From: Chloroherpeton thalassium ATCC 35110
GTDB taxonomy: Bacteria > Bacteroidota > Chlorobiia > Chlorobiales > Chloroherpetonaceae
Direction: 5' to 3'
Assembly (NCBI RefSeq): GCF_000020525.1
Contig: NC_011026.1
Coordinates: 1,470,001-1,534,000 of the forward strand
DNA: 64,000 bases
The notes under the pieces: generated by a model
The model's input: the letters and a program-made list of their open reading frames with translations, nothing else
Databases searched by the model: none
Told to the model about the DNA's origin: nothing
Part shown: positions 27,878 through 36,884 of the stretch, one piece after another
Layout of the letters: each line of letters begins with the position of its first letter
Position numbering within the stretch: position 1 is the stretch's first letter
Position numbers and translations under genes: made by a program

Positions 27878-30658
27878 TTATAAGCTGTACTTAAATCCGA
27901 GACGAGCCCAGAAGCCGTAGTATTCGCGAGTTGCTGGCGTATCCAAGGTGTTGTAGAAATCTACGCGGCGTTCGTTGGTTAAGTTAATAACCTCGCCATA
28001 AACGCTGACGTTGTCGCTCAAGCGTTGGCTGGCGGAAACGTCAATTTGCAAGCGGTCATCAATTTTGTAAAGATCATCACCGTCGATTTCGGAAATGAAC
28101 TCGCCGTTGAAGTTTGCCGAAACACGAGCGTTAAAGCCGCCGCGTGTGTAATACAACGCCAAGTTTCCAACATGTTTGGATTGACCTGGAAGATCGATTT
28201 CCGTTTCTGCTTCGTCTGTGCCAGCTAAGTTTTTAACTGTCGCAGATGAGTTGGTGTAAGTGTAGTTTGCATAAACGCCCAAGCCGCTCAGCACGCCCGG
28301 CAAGAAGGTCAAGTTTTGCTGCCATGCAACTTCAAGTCCCCAAAGGGTTGCGTCATCGCCATTAACCGACTGCGTGATTTCTACATCTTCAACGCCACGG
28401 AACGTGCCGTCATAGGTTTTTTTGTAGATGAAGTCGCTCAGGCTCTTGTAGAAAAAGCCTGCTGAAATAACGCCAACGCTACCAATATAATGTTCTCCGA
28501 AAAGATCCAAGTTGAAGGATTTGACCGGCTCTAAGTCCAAGTTGCCAAGTTCGGCTTCTTTATCGTCAAGGTCGAATTCAGCGCCTTGTACCATGTCGCC
28601 GAAGTTCGGTCTGGCATAAGAGTAAGTGGCTGCCGCGCGAAGGATGGAGAAATCGTTCAAGTTGTACTTCAAGTGAACCATTGGCAGAACAAGGCCATAA
28701 TTGTTCGTGCCGGAGACTTTCACAGCTGCATCGTTTTCAGCATCCCATTCGCCAGCGTCGTATTCCACATCGGTGTATTCATAGCGAACGCCAGCAAGCA
28801 ACATGAGTTTGTTGAACTGGAACTCACTCATCACATAACCAGCGTACACATTTTCAGAAGCATCGTACTCAGAAAGTGTTTTTTCTTCCAATGCGGCTTC
28901 CTCGTCGTTTTCAAAATAATCCGGGTGAGCCAAAAGATAGCGTCTGAATGAAGCGACATCAGGGAATTTGCCGGTTTTGTAATCGCCATTTGCAAAGTCA
29001 TCGGATTCATATTCACCCAAAAATTGAGAAAGGGTGAGGTCGTCGATGCCATCTTTCAACTTCCATTCATTGTAGTATTTATACTCGTAGTCCTTATCCT
29101 TGAAGCGCACTTTTCCACCGAACTTCAGTTTGCCAGGTGTTTTGCCAAACTGGAACGGATAAGCCATGTTGACTTTACCCGTAATGTTTTGGTCGGTAGC
29201 CATGGTTTCGGATTCTTCATACTTGTCAAATTCGAACGCATCGGTTTCGCTGCAGTAGCAGAAGGTGTTTCCATCTTCATCTTTCACAGAAGTAATTTTC
29301 GGCACAAGTGCATCGTCGACATCCAAATCGATATCCAAGCCGCTGACTTCAAAATATAATTGGCGATCGTGCGGGGTTTCTTGGCGAGCGTATGCGTAAG
29401 ACGCTTCGTAATCCAAGTTGAAGTTGTTGGATGCGTGCGTACCGCCCAGGTTGAAGCTATAAACGCCTTGATTTTCAGGGCGCGACTTCATGTTTTTGTT
29501 GATAGTCCATTCGTCATCGTCTTCATCATATGAGAATTCAACGCGGCGACGGTTTTCATGCTCGCGCAAATCGCTATATAAAGCGCGGAGATAAATCATG
29601 TTGTTGTCGTCGAAACGATAGTCAAACGTAGAGCTAAGGCCAACACGATTTCTTTCGATGTCGTAATCGCGAAGCTCAAAGGTTTGAAGCTCTGGCAAGC
29701 CTTCATCGTTATCGAGCGCCCAGTCGTCCATCTCATTTTTTTGAGAACCGCGGTGACTTGGATGATAGCTAAGGTTAAACATGTAACCGAATTTGCCGTC
29801 ATTCAGGCGCTGGCCCAAATTTACAGAAGATTGATAACCGAATTTGGAAACCAAGTCGTTGTATTCGCCAGCCAGCGACGCATTGACTTTCAGCACGTCG
29901 CTCTGTGCGGTGCGCGTGATTAAATTCACGTTACCGCCAATCGCGTCACCGTCCATGTCCGGTGTAAGCGCTTTTGTGACTTCCAACGAAGCCAGCTGAT
30001 CGGCAGGAACAGCATCCAACGCGATGTAGCGAACATCGCCTTCAGGAGACGGAATTTGCTCACCGTTGATGCTCACGTTGGTGTATTGCGGAGAAAGACC
30101 GCGCACAAACACATAGCGGCCTTCGCCTTCGTCGCGCTCGATATTCACACCCGGAATGCGCTGCAGGGCTTCGGCTGCGTTCGGGTCAGGAAAACGGCTA
30201 ATTTGATCAGCCGCAACGATGTTTTTAATTGTTTCAGAAGCGCGCTGCTGGTTCAAGGCTTTGGCTTGGCCTTCGAGCTGTCCGGTAACAACGACTTCGC
30301 CGGTTTGTAGCAACTTGCTTTTCATAATCACGTTCAACGTGACGGTTTCACCAGATTTTACATCAACCTCAACTGTTTGTGTCTCAAATCCGAGGTAGGA
30401 AATTTTAATCTCTTGCTTGCCTTCGAATGTACTTGGTAAAACTAAGCTGAAGTCGCCAGAAAGGTTTGTTGCCGTTCCAATTAAAGTGCCAACCACATCG
30501 ATGGTTGCGCCGGGAAGCGGCACTTTGGCCTCTTCATCAACAACTTTCCCGATGATTCGTCCGGTTTGTTCCGCGTAGCCGTTTTGCAATGAGAACAGGC
30601 TTAGCGCAAACCAAAGAGGAAATAATCTTCCCCAAAAACTGCGTCCCCAATGAGTCAT
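27878..30658 (-). CDS. TonB-dependent outer-membrane receptor, phytase-linked
   Basis: A 926-residue receptor. It has a signal peptide (LFPLWFALSLFSLQNGYAEQ), a carboxypeptidase-regulatory-like domain (GRIIGKVVDEEAKVPLPGATIDV), a plug domain (ISRFPDPNAAEALQRIPGV, then RGLSPQYTNVSINGEQIPSP) and a large beta-barrel that ends in WARLGFKYSL with the terminal aromatic-rich strand. The TIGR01782-type plug is common in receptors next to phytases. The start at 30658 is chosen because the signal peptide follows it; an upstream ATG at 30880 adds a non-family extension. The substrate is not determined, but the adjacent phytase lipoprotein suggests an inositol phosphate or related organic phosphate. Confidence 0.92.
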   Translation of the reverse strand: MTHWGRSFWGRLFPLWFALSLFSLQNGYAEQTGRIIGKVVDEEAKVPLPGATIDVVGTLIGTATNLSGDFSLVLPSTFEGKQEIKISYLGFETQTVEVDVKSGETVTLNVIMKSKLLQTGEVVVTGQLEGQAKALNQQRASETIKNIVAADQISRFPDPNAAEALQRIPGVNIERDEGEGRYVFVRGLSPQYTNVSINGEQIPSPEGDVRYIALDAVPADQLASLEVTKALTPDMDGDAIGGNVNLITRTAQSDVLKVNASLAGEYNDLVSKFGYQSSVNLGQRLNDGKFGYMFNLSYHPSHRGSQKNEMDDWALDNDEGLPELQTFELRDYDIERNRVGLSSTFDYRFDDNNMIYLRALYSDLREHENRRRVEFSYDEDDDEWTINKNMKSRPENQGVYSFNLGGTHASNNFNLDYEASYAYARQETPHDRQLYFEVSGLDIDLDVDDALVPKITSVKDEDGNTFCYCSETDAFEFDKYEESETMATDQNITGKVNMAYPFQFGKTPGKLKFGGKVRFKDKDYEYKYYNEWKLKDGIDDLTLSQFLGEYESDDFANGDYKTGKFPDVASFRRYLLAHPDYFENDEEAALEEKTLSEYDASENVYAGYVMSEFQFNKLMLLAGVRYEYTDVEYDAGEWDAENDAAVKVSGTNNYGLVLPMVHLKYNLNDFSILRAAATYSYARPNFGDMVQGAEFDLDDKEAELGNLDLEPVKSFNLDLFGEHYIGSVGVISAGFFYKSLSDFIYKKTYDGTFRGVEDVEITQSVNGDDATLWGLEVAWQQNLTFLPGVLSGLGVYANYTYTNSSATVKNLAGTDEAETEIDLPGQSKHVGNLALYYTRGGFNARVSANFNGEFISEIDGDDLYKIDDRLQIDVSASQRLSDNVSVYGEVINLTNERRVDFYNTLDTPATREYYGFWARLGFKYSL

Positions 30659-31017
30659 ATAAATTGTCTTTGATTTTTTGAAAAAAGCTGTACCCTCGCC
30701 ATGCCTGGAAAATATCTTTTGTAGGAAGGGGAAATATGGAACTGCGGGGAAAAGAAAAAGAACCTTGCCTGGCCTATTGAGCCCTTTTGGCTCGTGATAG
30801 TTGATGGCAACACACGTGCTTGTTAATTGCTGTGGCGATATTCTCGTTGGCATAAAAAAGTACCCGTGTTCTAAATCCAACCAATTTATTGTGCCACCAT
30901 TAAGAAATAATTAAAAGGATGTTATTTCTACGAAACATACGCAACCTGTTGAAATTGGGGAAAGCTGTTTCTGTTTGAAAACAGGAGGCTAAAAAATGGA
31001 AAGCAAGGGACAATCAT
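30659..31017. other. non-coding region upstream of the TonB receptor
   Basis: No gene supported. On the minus strand, TTAAT repeated with an 11-base period occurs at about 30910-30926, which weakly resembles a pho-type direct repeat; I do not call it an operator. Confidence 0.3.
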
Positions 31018-31074
31018 AAGAAACATCGCCCAACAAAGCGATGCAAAAATCATTTCATTCTGGCGATGTTTCTT
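31018..31074 (-). terminator. hairpin after bchM
   Basis: AAGAAACATCGCC (31018-31030) and GGCGATGTTTCTT (31062-31074) form a perfect 13-bp stem with a 31-base loop. It follows the bchM stop by 11 bases. The T-run is interrupted (TTTCTTATGATT). Confidence 0.75.
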
Positions 31075-31084
31075 TTGGGAAAAC

Positions 31085-31786
31085 TTAGCGCGTTGGAATG
31101 GCTTCTATCAACGCAGCGTGATAAAATCCATGATGGATTTTGGCTTGTTGATTGAGTTTTTTTCCGCCCATACGCAAACTTTCGTTCACCGTGTCGTCTT
31201 TCATCATTTGCAAATTCATGCGGCGGTCGTTTTTGGGGAAAAATTCGCCGATCCACATTTTGAACGCAAGCATGCTATTGTAAGGCGCATAAGTGAAAAT
31301 AAACGGCCCTTTGCTCATTTTCGCCATCTTCGAACACATCTGCTTGAAGCCTTTGGCCGGATAGTGAATCAGCACATCGAAGCAGACCACCGCGTCGAAG
31401 CTGCCGCTGATAGATTCCAAATCGCCGACATTGAAGTTGATTCTATCGGCAACGCCTTCGCGCTTGGCATCGACTTTGGCCTGCTCGACCATTTGCGCCG
31501 CAATGTCAATCGCCGTCACATTAAAACCGCGCTTGGCAATTGCGATGGAAAAAAGTCCCGTGCCGCAGCCCGCATCCAAAATGGTTGCACCCTTTGGCAG
31601 GTTATGCGACATGAGCCAGCTTTCGGCCTGAGCCATCATTTGTGCGTGGCCGTCGCGCACGGTTTTGCGAATAGATGAAACTTCCTTTTGTCCATAAATT
31701 GCTGACCATCTTTGAAACCCAATTCCGTTGAAGTAAGATTGAAGCTCCTCTTTATGAAGCTCCACATCAACGATTTCTTTGCCCAT
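31085..31786 (-). CDS. bchM: magnesium-protoporphyrin IX O-methyltransferase
   Basis: A 233-residue SAM-dependent methyltransferase. The SAM motif is ILDAGCGTGLFSIAIAKRGF at about residues 70-89. HKEELQSYFNGIGFQRWSAIYG near the N-terminus and DGHAQMMAQAESWL are strongly characteristic of BchM/ChlM. It methylates the C13 propionate of Mg-protoporphyrin, the reaction after Mg chelation. It is 116 bases downstream of bchH on the same strand, with GGAG-type ribosome-binding sequence before the ATG, so bchH and bchM form an operon in pathway order. Confidence 0.93.
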   Translation of the reverse strand: MGKEIVDVELHKEELQSYFNGIGFQRWSAIYGQKEVSSIRKTVRDGHAQMMAQAESWLMSHNLPKGATILDAGCGTGLFSIAIAKRGFNVTAIDIAAQMVEQAKVDAKREGVADRINFNVGDLESISGSFDAVVCFDVLIHYPAKGFKQMCSKMAKMSKGPFIFTYAPYNSMLAFKMWIGEFFPKNDRRMNLQMMKDDTVNESLRMGGKKLNQQAKIHHGFYHAALIEAIPTR

Positions 31787-31902
31787 AAGTTTTTTCTCCT
31801 TCTTCTTTCAGAGTAAATGTTTTTTTCAAACAGAAGTTGATTTTCTTGCTATGCTTTCAGCTTCGTTCTCCAAGCCGAATTTATTTTCAAATTCGTTGCG
31901 AT

Positions 31903-34900
31903 TTAAGCATTTTCCGACACTTTTTCCAATCGGTCTTCAAGGTCGTGATAAATTTCCCGAAGTTCTTCGAGCGTCGCTTCGTCGGCTTCCCAAAATCCGC
32001 GACTGTTGGCTTCGAGCAATCTGCGAGCGATGCCCGCCGTTGCATGGGGATTTAATTTGGCCAAGCGTTCGCGCATTTCGCCGTCTTGCAAATACGTTTC
32101 GGCGACGCCTTTATATACCCAGCCTTCCACCGCTGCCGCCGTCGCGCTCCAGCCGTAGGTGTTATTCACATGCGCTTCAATCTCATGGACTCCCTCGTAG
32201 CCGTGCTTGAGCATCGATTCGTACCACTTGGGGTTCAAGACTTTGGCGCGGGTTTCCAAACGAACCATCTCTTCCAAAGAACTCAGCCGCTCGCCCGAAC
32301 CCGTCCCGATCGCGTCGGCGACAACGACCGACGGGCGCTTGCTGCGAAGCTTTTCAACCGTTTTTGTGACGCCGCCAAGATATTCATAATAATGGTCAAT
32401 GTCACTAATCCCGATTTCAAAACTGTCGACATTTTGGAACGCCATATCGACGGTGGACAGCGAACTTTCAAAAAGCTTTTTCTCTTCGCGCCATTCGCCC
32501 TTTTGATTCATGGTAAAACATTTGCGCGTGGTGAAGGCTTCGCCGAGCTGCGAATCGTCCTCCCACGAACTGCCCTCAACCAAGTAATTGACATTTGCGC
32601 CGTAGCTGCCCGGCGCGTTTGAATAGACGCGCGTGGCGGCCTCGTCCAGCGGAATGTTGTAGGCTTTGGCCTGTTCTTTGGCGTGTTTGCGCACGAAGTT
32701 TTTTTCAAGCGGCTCGTTTGCAGTCGCGGCAAGTCGGGCGGCTTTGTCCAACAATTTCATTTGATGCGTCAAAAGGTCGCGGAAAATGCCGCTCACCGTA
32801 ATGACCACATCGATGCGCGGGCGGCCAAGCTCTTCAAGCGGAACGAGTTCGACGCTCGCAATATTTCCAAGCTCGTCCTGAACGGCACGAGCGCCCAGCA
32901 AGGCCAGCGCCTGCGCCACGCCTTCGCCGTCGCTCTTCAAATTGTCCGTTCCCCAAAGCACCATCGCAATGGTTTCGGGCAGCGCGTTTTGTTCTTTTTG
33001 AGCGCGTTCGAGCATGTCATCCACGAGCTTTTGGCCGGCGGTTTGCGCAAAGGCGGACGGCATTCGGAACGGGTCGAGGCCGTGAATATTGCGCCCGGTC
33101 GGCACCACCGCCGGATTGCGCACCACGTCGTTTCCGGGCGAGGGCGAAATGTAGCGCCCGTCCAGCGCCCTGAGTAGGCCTTCCAGTTCCTGCTCGTCTA
33201 TAATATTTATTATCAGCTCGTTTAAGAACTGCCAAAGTTTTTCAAGCGTGCCGGGCTTCAGTCCCGATTCTTTTTCAAGAAACTCTTCGGCAGCCGCGCG
33301 GCGCATGGGGAAAGTGGCGCGTAAAAATTCCGCCTGCGAAATGTTTTTGCCGCTTGTGGTGCGGTGCGGCTCGTTTCCGATTGTAACAAATTGGCGAATC
33401 GCCTCGCGCGAAACCCGTTCAATGTCCTGCCAACGCTGTTGCGAAAGCTTGTCGGTTTTGACGCCCTTTCGAAGCGCGTCGTAATTCCAGCCTTTTTGCT
33501 GCGTTAGCAATTCCGGCAGCGGGGGCAATTTTTCATCCGGCTGATTGAACGAGGCGACGAGCGATAAAATATCGGTCAGCTCGTCCGTCGTGGCCGGTTT
33601 GCCAAGCACATGCAGCCCCATCGGAATCATGCGCTCCTCAATGCGAATGAGGTCGTGCGCAAGCGCCGCGATGTAGGCTTCCTCGTCCTGAATGTCGTAT
33701 TTGGCCGCGCTGTTTTGCTCCGCTTGATTTTCGCTCGTTTGGAACGGCGAGCTGCCGACATTGATTTCCAACTTTTCGGCCTGTGTGCAAATATCTTTGA
33801 AAAGCTCCGCCGACGGCTGCTTTCTATATGCGTCGATTTGGTCTTTGAGTTGGCGCAAGCCTTTGTAAAGTCCGGCCTGCTCGAGCGGCGGCGCCATATA
33901 GCTGACGAGCGTGGCGCTACTGCGGCGTTTGGCGATGGTGCCTTCGCTCGGATTATTGACGCAGTAATAATAAAAATTCGTGAGGTTGCCGAGCAAACGC
34001 GTCGGCCAGCACGAGGCGCTGAGGCCATTTTGTTTGCCGGGCATAAATTCCAGCGCGCCGTGTGTGCCGAAGTGCAAAACGGCGTCGGCTTGATAAATAT
34101 GGTCAAGCCAAGTGTAGAACGCGGCAAACCCGTGATGCGGCGCGGCGTCTTTGGCCATCAAAAGGCGCATCGGGTCGCGCTCGTAACCGAAACTCGGTTG
34201 CTGCCCGATGAACACATTGCCGAATTGTTTGCCCAAAATGAGAAAATTTTCGCCGTCGTTCAAAAGCTCGCCGGGCGCGTCGCCCCAAAATGGCTCAATT
34301 TCGTGGTAATGTTTAAACAGCCGCTTGTAATCTTGCACCGAAAAGCGCGCCTCGACATTGCCCGTTGTTCCGTAAGTCATGTGATTGCCGTTTACAATCG
34401 CTTCGCGCAAAGCGTCGGGTGTTTCGGGAACTTCCACCTGGTAGCCTTTTTCCTTCAGCTCAAGCATGAAGCGGTGCAAGCTGGCAAAGACATCCAAATA
34501 GGCCGCCGTGCCGACATTGCCCAAATTCGGCGGAAAATTGAACAGCACAACGGCAAGTTTTTTATCCGCATTGGATTCCTTGCGAAGCTTGATGCGGCGC
34601 GAAATGCGTTCGGCGGCAAGCTCAATTTCCTCGTCAATCGGAATGATTTTATCGCCGCCGGAAATCGGTCCGCCATACACGCGCGGTTCGGCTGCGCCGT
34701 CAAGCTCGGGAATCGCAACGCTCAAAGCAAGCTGCACGGGCGAAAGTCCCATGTCGTCTTGCTTCCACTCCTTCACCTTTTGGAAGGCCAACGGAATCAT
34801 CTCCAGATAGGCGACGTCCAGCGTATTTAAAATTTTCTGCGCGTCTTGCGGACGGCTTTCCGCCGGGCCGCCGACAAGCGAAAATCCCGTTCCGTTTATC

Positions 34901-35823
34901 AAGAGGTCGATGTCCAGCGTGTCTTTGCTTTGTTTTTCAAATGACGAACTGGACGAGCGGAAAAAGCTTTCGATGGCCGGGCGAAAATCCAACCCGCCAC
35001 AATAAGCGATCGTAACTTCAATGCCGCGCTTTTCCAACGCTTGTGTCAAAGCATGAATATGTGCGGTGTTTCCGCCAAGCGTTGACGCACGCATCGTCAG
35101 TAGCGCCACGCGGCCTTTGTCAGGCGTTAGCCCGCGTTGTTTTTGCCACTTTTTATAAGCGGGAATCGTCTCGAAATGCTCCGGCGCTTCGGGATGGTAA
35201 AGCGCGACGTCGGGATAAAAAAGCGGATCTTTTAATGGCAGCTTGCCTTTGTAGCCTGGGACATACTGATCTATAATATTGCAAAGCATCCGCTCCAAGT
35301 TTTCCGTCGAACCGTTGAGCCAATATTGGTGAGCGGAAATGAAGGTATAAAGGTCGCGGGCTTTGCCGGGAATAAGTTTCAACACCTTGCTCAAATTGCG
35401 AACGATGCCAAGCTGGCGTTGGCTTTCGCCGTGACCGTGTTTCGGCTTCAAGCGCCCCATCAATTTTTTTATCGGGCTGCTCGATTCTTCTGCCTCTTCG
35501 GGCTTTTTCATCACGAACTTGCCGAGCTTGGTCGTCTGAATCAGCGCAGGGTTGCTCGTGATAATGCAAACGGGGCAAGTGGCTTCATCCAAAATTTTTT
35601 CCAACGGCCTAACAATTTCCTCACTAAAAAGCATTGAGCCGAAAATAAAATCGGCGTGACCGACATCCTCAGCCAGCTTCTGCCAAGCGGTTTCGCCGCG
35701 AAGCAACGCCATGTTGTAGAGTTTGAGGTCTATATCAAGCTGATGTTTTTGCTTAAGATTTGCAACTGCCTCACGAATTGCGGAATTGTTGGTGACCTCC
35801 ATGGTCAAAAAGATAAAACGCAT
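31903..35823 (-). CDS. bchH: magnesium chelatase H subunit (BchH)
   Basis: A 1306-residue CobN/BchH-family protein, full length. The N-terminal region (FIFLTMEVTNNSAIREAVANL, DFIFGSMLFSEEIV) corresponds to the DUF3479 part of BchH/ChlH. The CobN/Mg-chelatase core follows, with GTHGALEFMPGKQNGLS, YYYCVNNPSEGTIAKRRS, PTGRNIHGLDPFRMPS and YGANVNYLVEGSSWEDDSQL. This subunit binds protoporphyrin IX and Mg2+ and works with the BchI and BchD ATPases, which are not in the window. Compared with the paralog at 36885-40694, the N-terminal part resembles true BchH more closely, so I name this one bchH. bchM follows in the same operon. Confidence 0.9.
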   Translation of the reverse strand: MRFIFLTMEVTNNSAIREAVANLKQKHQLDIDLKLYNMALLRGETAWQKLAEDVGHADFIFGSMLFSEEIVRPLEKILDEATCPVCIITSNPALIQTTKLGKFVMKKPEEAEESSSPIKKLMGRLKPKHGHGESQRQLGIVRNLSKVLKLIPGKARDLYTFISAHQYWLNGSTENLERMLCNIIDQYVPGYKGKLPLKDPLFYPDVALYHPEAPEHFETIPAYKKWQKQRGLTPDKGRVALLTMRASTLGGNTAHIHALTQALEKRGIEVTIAYCGGLDFRPAIESFFRSSSSSFEKQSKDTLDIDLLINGTGFSLVGGPAESRPQDAQKILNTLDVAYLEMIPLAFQKVKEWKQDDMGLSPVQLALSVAIPELDGAAEPRVYGGPISGGDKIIPIDEEIELAAERISRRIKLRKESNADKKLAVVLFNFPPNLGNVGTAAYLDVFASLHRFMLELKEKGYQVEVPETPDALREAIVNGNHMTYGTTGNVEARFSVQDYKRLFKHYHEIEPFWGDAPGELLNDGENFLILGKQFGNVFIGQQPSFGYERDPMRLLMAKDAAPHHGFAAFYTWLDHIYQADAVLHFGTHGALEFMPGKQNGLSASCWPTRLLGNLTNFYYYCVNNPSEGTIAKRRSSATLVSYMAPPLEQAGLYKGLRQLKDQIDAYRKQPSAELFKDICTQAEKLEINVGSSPFQTSENQAEQNSAAKYDIQDEEAYIAALAHDLIRIEERMIPMGLHVLGKPATTDELTDILSLVASFNQPDEKLPPLPELLTQQKGWNYDALRKGVKTDKLSQQRWQDIERVSREAIRQFVTIGNEPHRTTSGKNISQAEFLRATFPMRRAAAEEFLEKESGLKPGTLEKLWQFLNELIINIIDEQELEGLLRALDGRYISPSPGNDVVRNPAVVPTGRNIHGLDPFRMPSAFAQTAGQKLVDDMLERAQKEQNALPETIAMVLWGTDNLKSDGEGVAQALALLGARAVQDELGNIASVELVPLEELGRPRIDVVITVSGIFRDLLTHQMKLLDKAARLAATANEPLEKNFVRKHAKEQAKAYNIPLDEAATRVYSNAPGSYGANVNYLVEGSSWEDDSQLGEAFTTRKCFTMNQKGEWREEKKLFESSLSTVDMAFQNVDSFEIGISDIDHYYEYLGGVTKTVEKLRSKRPSVVVADAIGTGSGERLSSLEEMVRLETRAKVLNPKWYESMLKHGYEGVHEIEAHVNNTYGWSATAAAVEGWVYKGVAETYLQDGEMRERLAKLNPHATAGIARRLLEANSRGFWEADEATLEELREIYHDLEDRLEKVSENA

Positions 35824-36000
35824 ATAGTCCCCCTCGTTATAGAGTTAATTGGCTGATTTTTTCGCTTTTTAGTGTTGCGCTAACGAACTTGATTGACTAT
35901 GAGAAAAAACTTAGCCACATGCACAACAGCGGCTGAAAGCTGAATAATGATAGAATTTTAAATCGGTGTATCGAAAAAACGCGAAGCCGTTATTGAGAAA

Positions 36001-36477
36001 TCATGTTAGAAGCGGCGTGGAAATTTGGAGCAGATTGCGAGCAGTTAGATGTGCTGATAGAACAGTGAGATGGCTCTCTAACGAATGAAAAACTAAGTGA
36101 TAAGAATTGAATGTGTTAAAAAATGGGGCGTCGCAGGTGAAGGAATGATGCTTTTTTGCTAAACGAGAAATTCGTATGGCGTCGTCGTCATCTGTTGATT
36201 CTTCTTGTACACAAGACATGCGAGGGAGGGCGTCGACTGCCTGAAACGGTGAACCGATGAGCACAAATTTTGGCGGTGCAATCAGTGTCGTTTTTGAGTG
36301 AAGCGGGAGATTTTTTTCAATTTTACGATCGCAATTTCGTTCTTTGCTTTTCGAACTCAGAGACGACGGCGCTTTCCCTAAGCCCGTGCAGCCAAGCACT
36401 GAGACGACGAAGAACAAATACACCTCAAGTAGTCGCCACAGCTCTCGTGTCACTCGTTGAACATGCGTGCAATTCAT
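36001..36477 (-). CDS. small exported protein of unknown function, paralog of the one at 45524-46006
   Basis: A 158-residue protein I do not recognise, but one that is clearly real: it is paralogous to the protein at 45524-46006. Shared segments are WRLLEVYLF, SVLG, LSSKSK and the C-terminal STPLLT/NTPLLT, with mostly synonymous DNA differences. The hydrophobic stretch LLEVYLFFVVSVLGC (about residues 14-28) is a signal peptide or anchor, and VLGC could be a lipobox. The ATG at 36477 is preferred; the frame is open upstream to a TTG at 36546. It sits after the bchS/T-like gene's terminator and before bchH, so it is probably the first gene of the bchH-bchM unit. Confidence 0.7.
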   Translation of the reverse strand: MNCTHVQRVTRELWRLLEVYLFFVVSVLGCTGLGKAPSSLSSKSKERNCDRKIEKNLPLHSKTTLIAPPKFVLIGSPFQAVDALPRMSCVQEESTDDDDAIRISRLAKKHHSFTCDAPFFNTFNSYHLVFHSLESHLTVLSAHLTARNLLQISTPLLT

Positions 36478-36510
36478 TGCGTTGCGAGTAATTTTCCCTG
36501 AATCTCTAAA

Positions 36511-36570
36511 AATAAGTTCCCTCGTTTCACGCGTAAGATAGGGCAATAAAGGGGCTAATGAAAACGCTTT
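36511..36570 (-). promoter_or_regulatory. leader blocks shared with the 46.1-kb paralog
   Basis: Read on the minus strand, three blocks are shared with the leader at 46041-46107: AAAGCGTTTTCATTAGCCCC (36551-36570), GCCCTATCTT, and GAGGGAACTTATT (36511-36523). The order is the same. The blocks precede the small exported protein's preferred start by 34-93 bases. They could be a shared operator, a structured leader or the trace of a duplication. Confidence 0.5.
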
Positions 36571-36829
36571 TTTTCAATTCACCTAATTCCTTGCCAAATC
36601 CATAACGTTTTTTATAAAAAATGCTTATAGCGAAAATCGGCTTTAAAAACTCAAGTGGAAATTAAGCAAATCATTTGATGAAACCCAGCTAAAAAAGCAT
36701 CGCAGAATGAAGTTTTCCTGCTCATTTTTTCTCGATTGTGCAAGCTAATTCAGGAAAATATCAACTTTTTGATTCTTGAATAAAGGGATTTGGCGCGTGT
36801 TAAGCGCAAGCGCGATACACAGCAGAATC
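36571..36829. other. AT-rich intergenic region downstream of the bchS/T-like gene
   Basis: No gene is supported. The region separates the terminator of the upstream H-subunit gene from the conserved leader and must contain the promoter of the small exported protein and bchH. I could not define promoter elements with confidence. Confidence 0.35.
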
Positions 36830-36855
36830 AAAAAAGCCACCTCTACGGAGGTGGC
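36830..36855 (-). terminator. rho-independent terminator after the bchS/bchT-like gene
   Basis: GCCACCTC (36836-36843) and GAGGTGGC (36848-36855) pair perfectly around TACG, and the minus-strand transcript continues into a T6 run. It lies 30 bases after the stop codon, so the downstream bchH set needs its own promoter. Confidence 0.93.
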
Positions 36856-36884
36856 TTTTAATAGCAGAAATAAATTGAGCTGAA

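Noticed and set aside
33610-34830. 406-codon plus-strand frame inside bchH
   Set aside because: It is antisense to the H-subunit core, whose motifs are intact, and arises from the codon pattern of that gene.
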